From Leucocoprinus leucothites (Eukaryota; Basidiomycota; Agaricomycetes; Agaricales; Agaricaceae): DNA of 64,000 bases. The position numbers and the translations under genes are program-made. The notes below the pieces were generated by a model that saw nothing but the letters and a program-made list of their open reading frames with translations, was not told where the DNA came from and ran no database searches. Where the stretch lies: contig JAACJO010000002.1 in assembly GCA_013368445.1 (NCBI GenBank), positions 1,984,001 through 2,048,000 on the forward strand, written 5' to 3'. Positions 63,665 through 64,000 of this stretch are shown here, piece by piece; within the stretch, counting starts at the first letter, position 1; every line of letters begins with the position of its first letter.

Positions 63665-64000
63665 ATGTCTCTAACCAACAACAAGCTGATCAACCTCTTG
63701 GGTATTGTTTTTCCTCATAACGCTTATTGCTCGCTTGACGTGTTCATTTACGCTAGGTATCACTACCCCAATTATTGGTGCACCAATGGCTGGTGCATCT
63801 GGTGGTATGAATTATTAAAAACTACCAACACAAGCCTATCTTAATGCCTAGTTAGGTTCACTCGCCGCTCAAATCACACTAGGTGGCGGTTTCGGCTTTG
63901 TGGGTACAGGTAAGGTCGAGTGTCATTCATCCTTGCAAGTAAGCATGTACTCATGCTTTACAGGCTATATCACGGCGGAACAAATTCAAGAAGAGCTAGA
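63665..64000 (+). CDS. Nitronate monooxygenase (2-nitropropane dioxygenase family), 5' part
   Basis: Exons 63665-63701, 63757-63804, 63856-63909 and 63964 to beyond the window end. The start MSLTNNKLINLLGITTPIIGAPMAGASGGSLA is the N-terminal beta-strand and FMN-binding loop of the family (TPI-x-GAPMAG-x-S). It continues ITLGGGFGFVGTGY and ITAEQIQEEL. These FMN enzymes oxidise alkyl nitronates such as propionate 3-nitronate to the aldehyde and nitrite without flavin reduction by NADH. Only about 66 residues are in the window, so active-site residues further on cannot be checked. Introns are 51-55 bp. Confidence 0.85.

Overview
This window is nuclear DNA of a filamentous basidiomycete, most likely an Agaricomycete. 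Genes are dense with short introns (mostly 50-70 bp, GT...AG), coding regions are built from many small exons, and the gene set is typically fungal: a Zn2Cys6 regulator, a Rho3-like GTPase, an SHR3-type chaperone and an Ecl1-type zinc protein. A lineage-type family of seven-helix proteins is present as a tandem array. I see no rRNA, no convincing tRNA and no CRISPR. All gene models were spliced by eye; exon sums divisible by three and family conservation across junctions were used as the check.

Layout. 1-1419 is gene-free. 1420-3075 (-) encodes the ribosome-assembly factor Tsr4/PDCD2. Divergent from it, 3478-7342 (+) is an 18-exon Zn2Cys6 transcription factor. 7979-11321 (+) is an Msc2/ZnT5-like zinc transporter with a very long His-rich loop. 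12344-12571 (-) and 26933-27172 (+) are two related secreted six-cysteine (knottin-spaced) peptides. Between them lie a 500-bp hAT-type MITE with perfect 8-bp target duplications (13598-14097), three tandem copies of a seven-helix protein gene (15421, 17960, 20576; the third is frame-shifted), a LYC1-like acetyltransferase (22474-23740) and a Rho3-like GTPase (23852-25238).

28398-35626 (-) is a 24-exon mitochondrial-type L-serine dehydratase with exons as short as 4, 7 and 9 nt. It is divergent from a 1603-aa PX-PH-RhoGAP protein (35910-41465, +). Then come a small unrecognised gene (42933-43535), an SHR3-like ER chaperone (43938-44893) and a degenerate F-box/LRR-like remnant (about 45492-46760). 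An Ecl1-type gene (53095-54107) stands alone between two gene deserts of about 6.3 and 8.4 kb. The window ends with SmB (62534-63248, -) and the 5' end of a nitronate monooxygenase (63665 onward, +), which share a 416-bp divergent intergenic region.

Cross-cutting observations. Three genes (TSR4, the Zn2Cys6 factor and the third seven-helix copy), and possibly the zinc transporter, are each broken by exactly one missing base, at or beside a short homopolymer. This pattern looks more like a systematic consensus deletion error than independent pseudogenisation. Rho3 and a RhoGAP occur within about 10 kb of each other. The serine dehydratase depends on a final 4-nt exon to supply its C-terminal cysteine, which in the bacterial enzymes sits in the active site.
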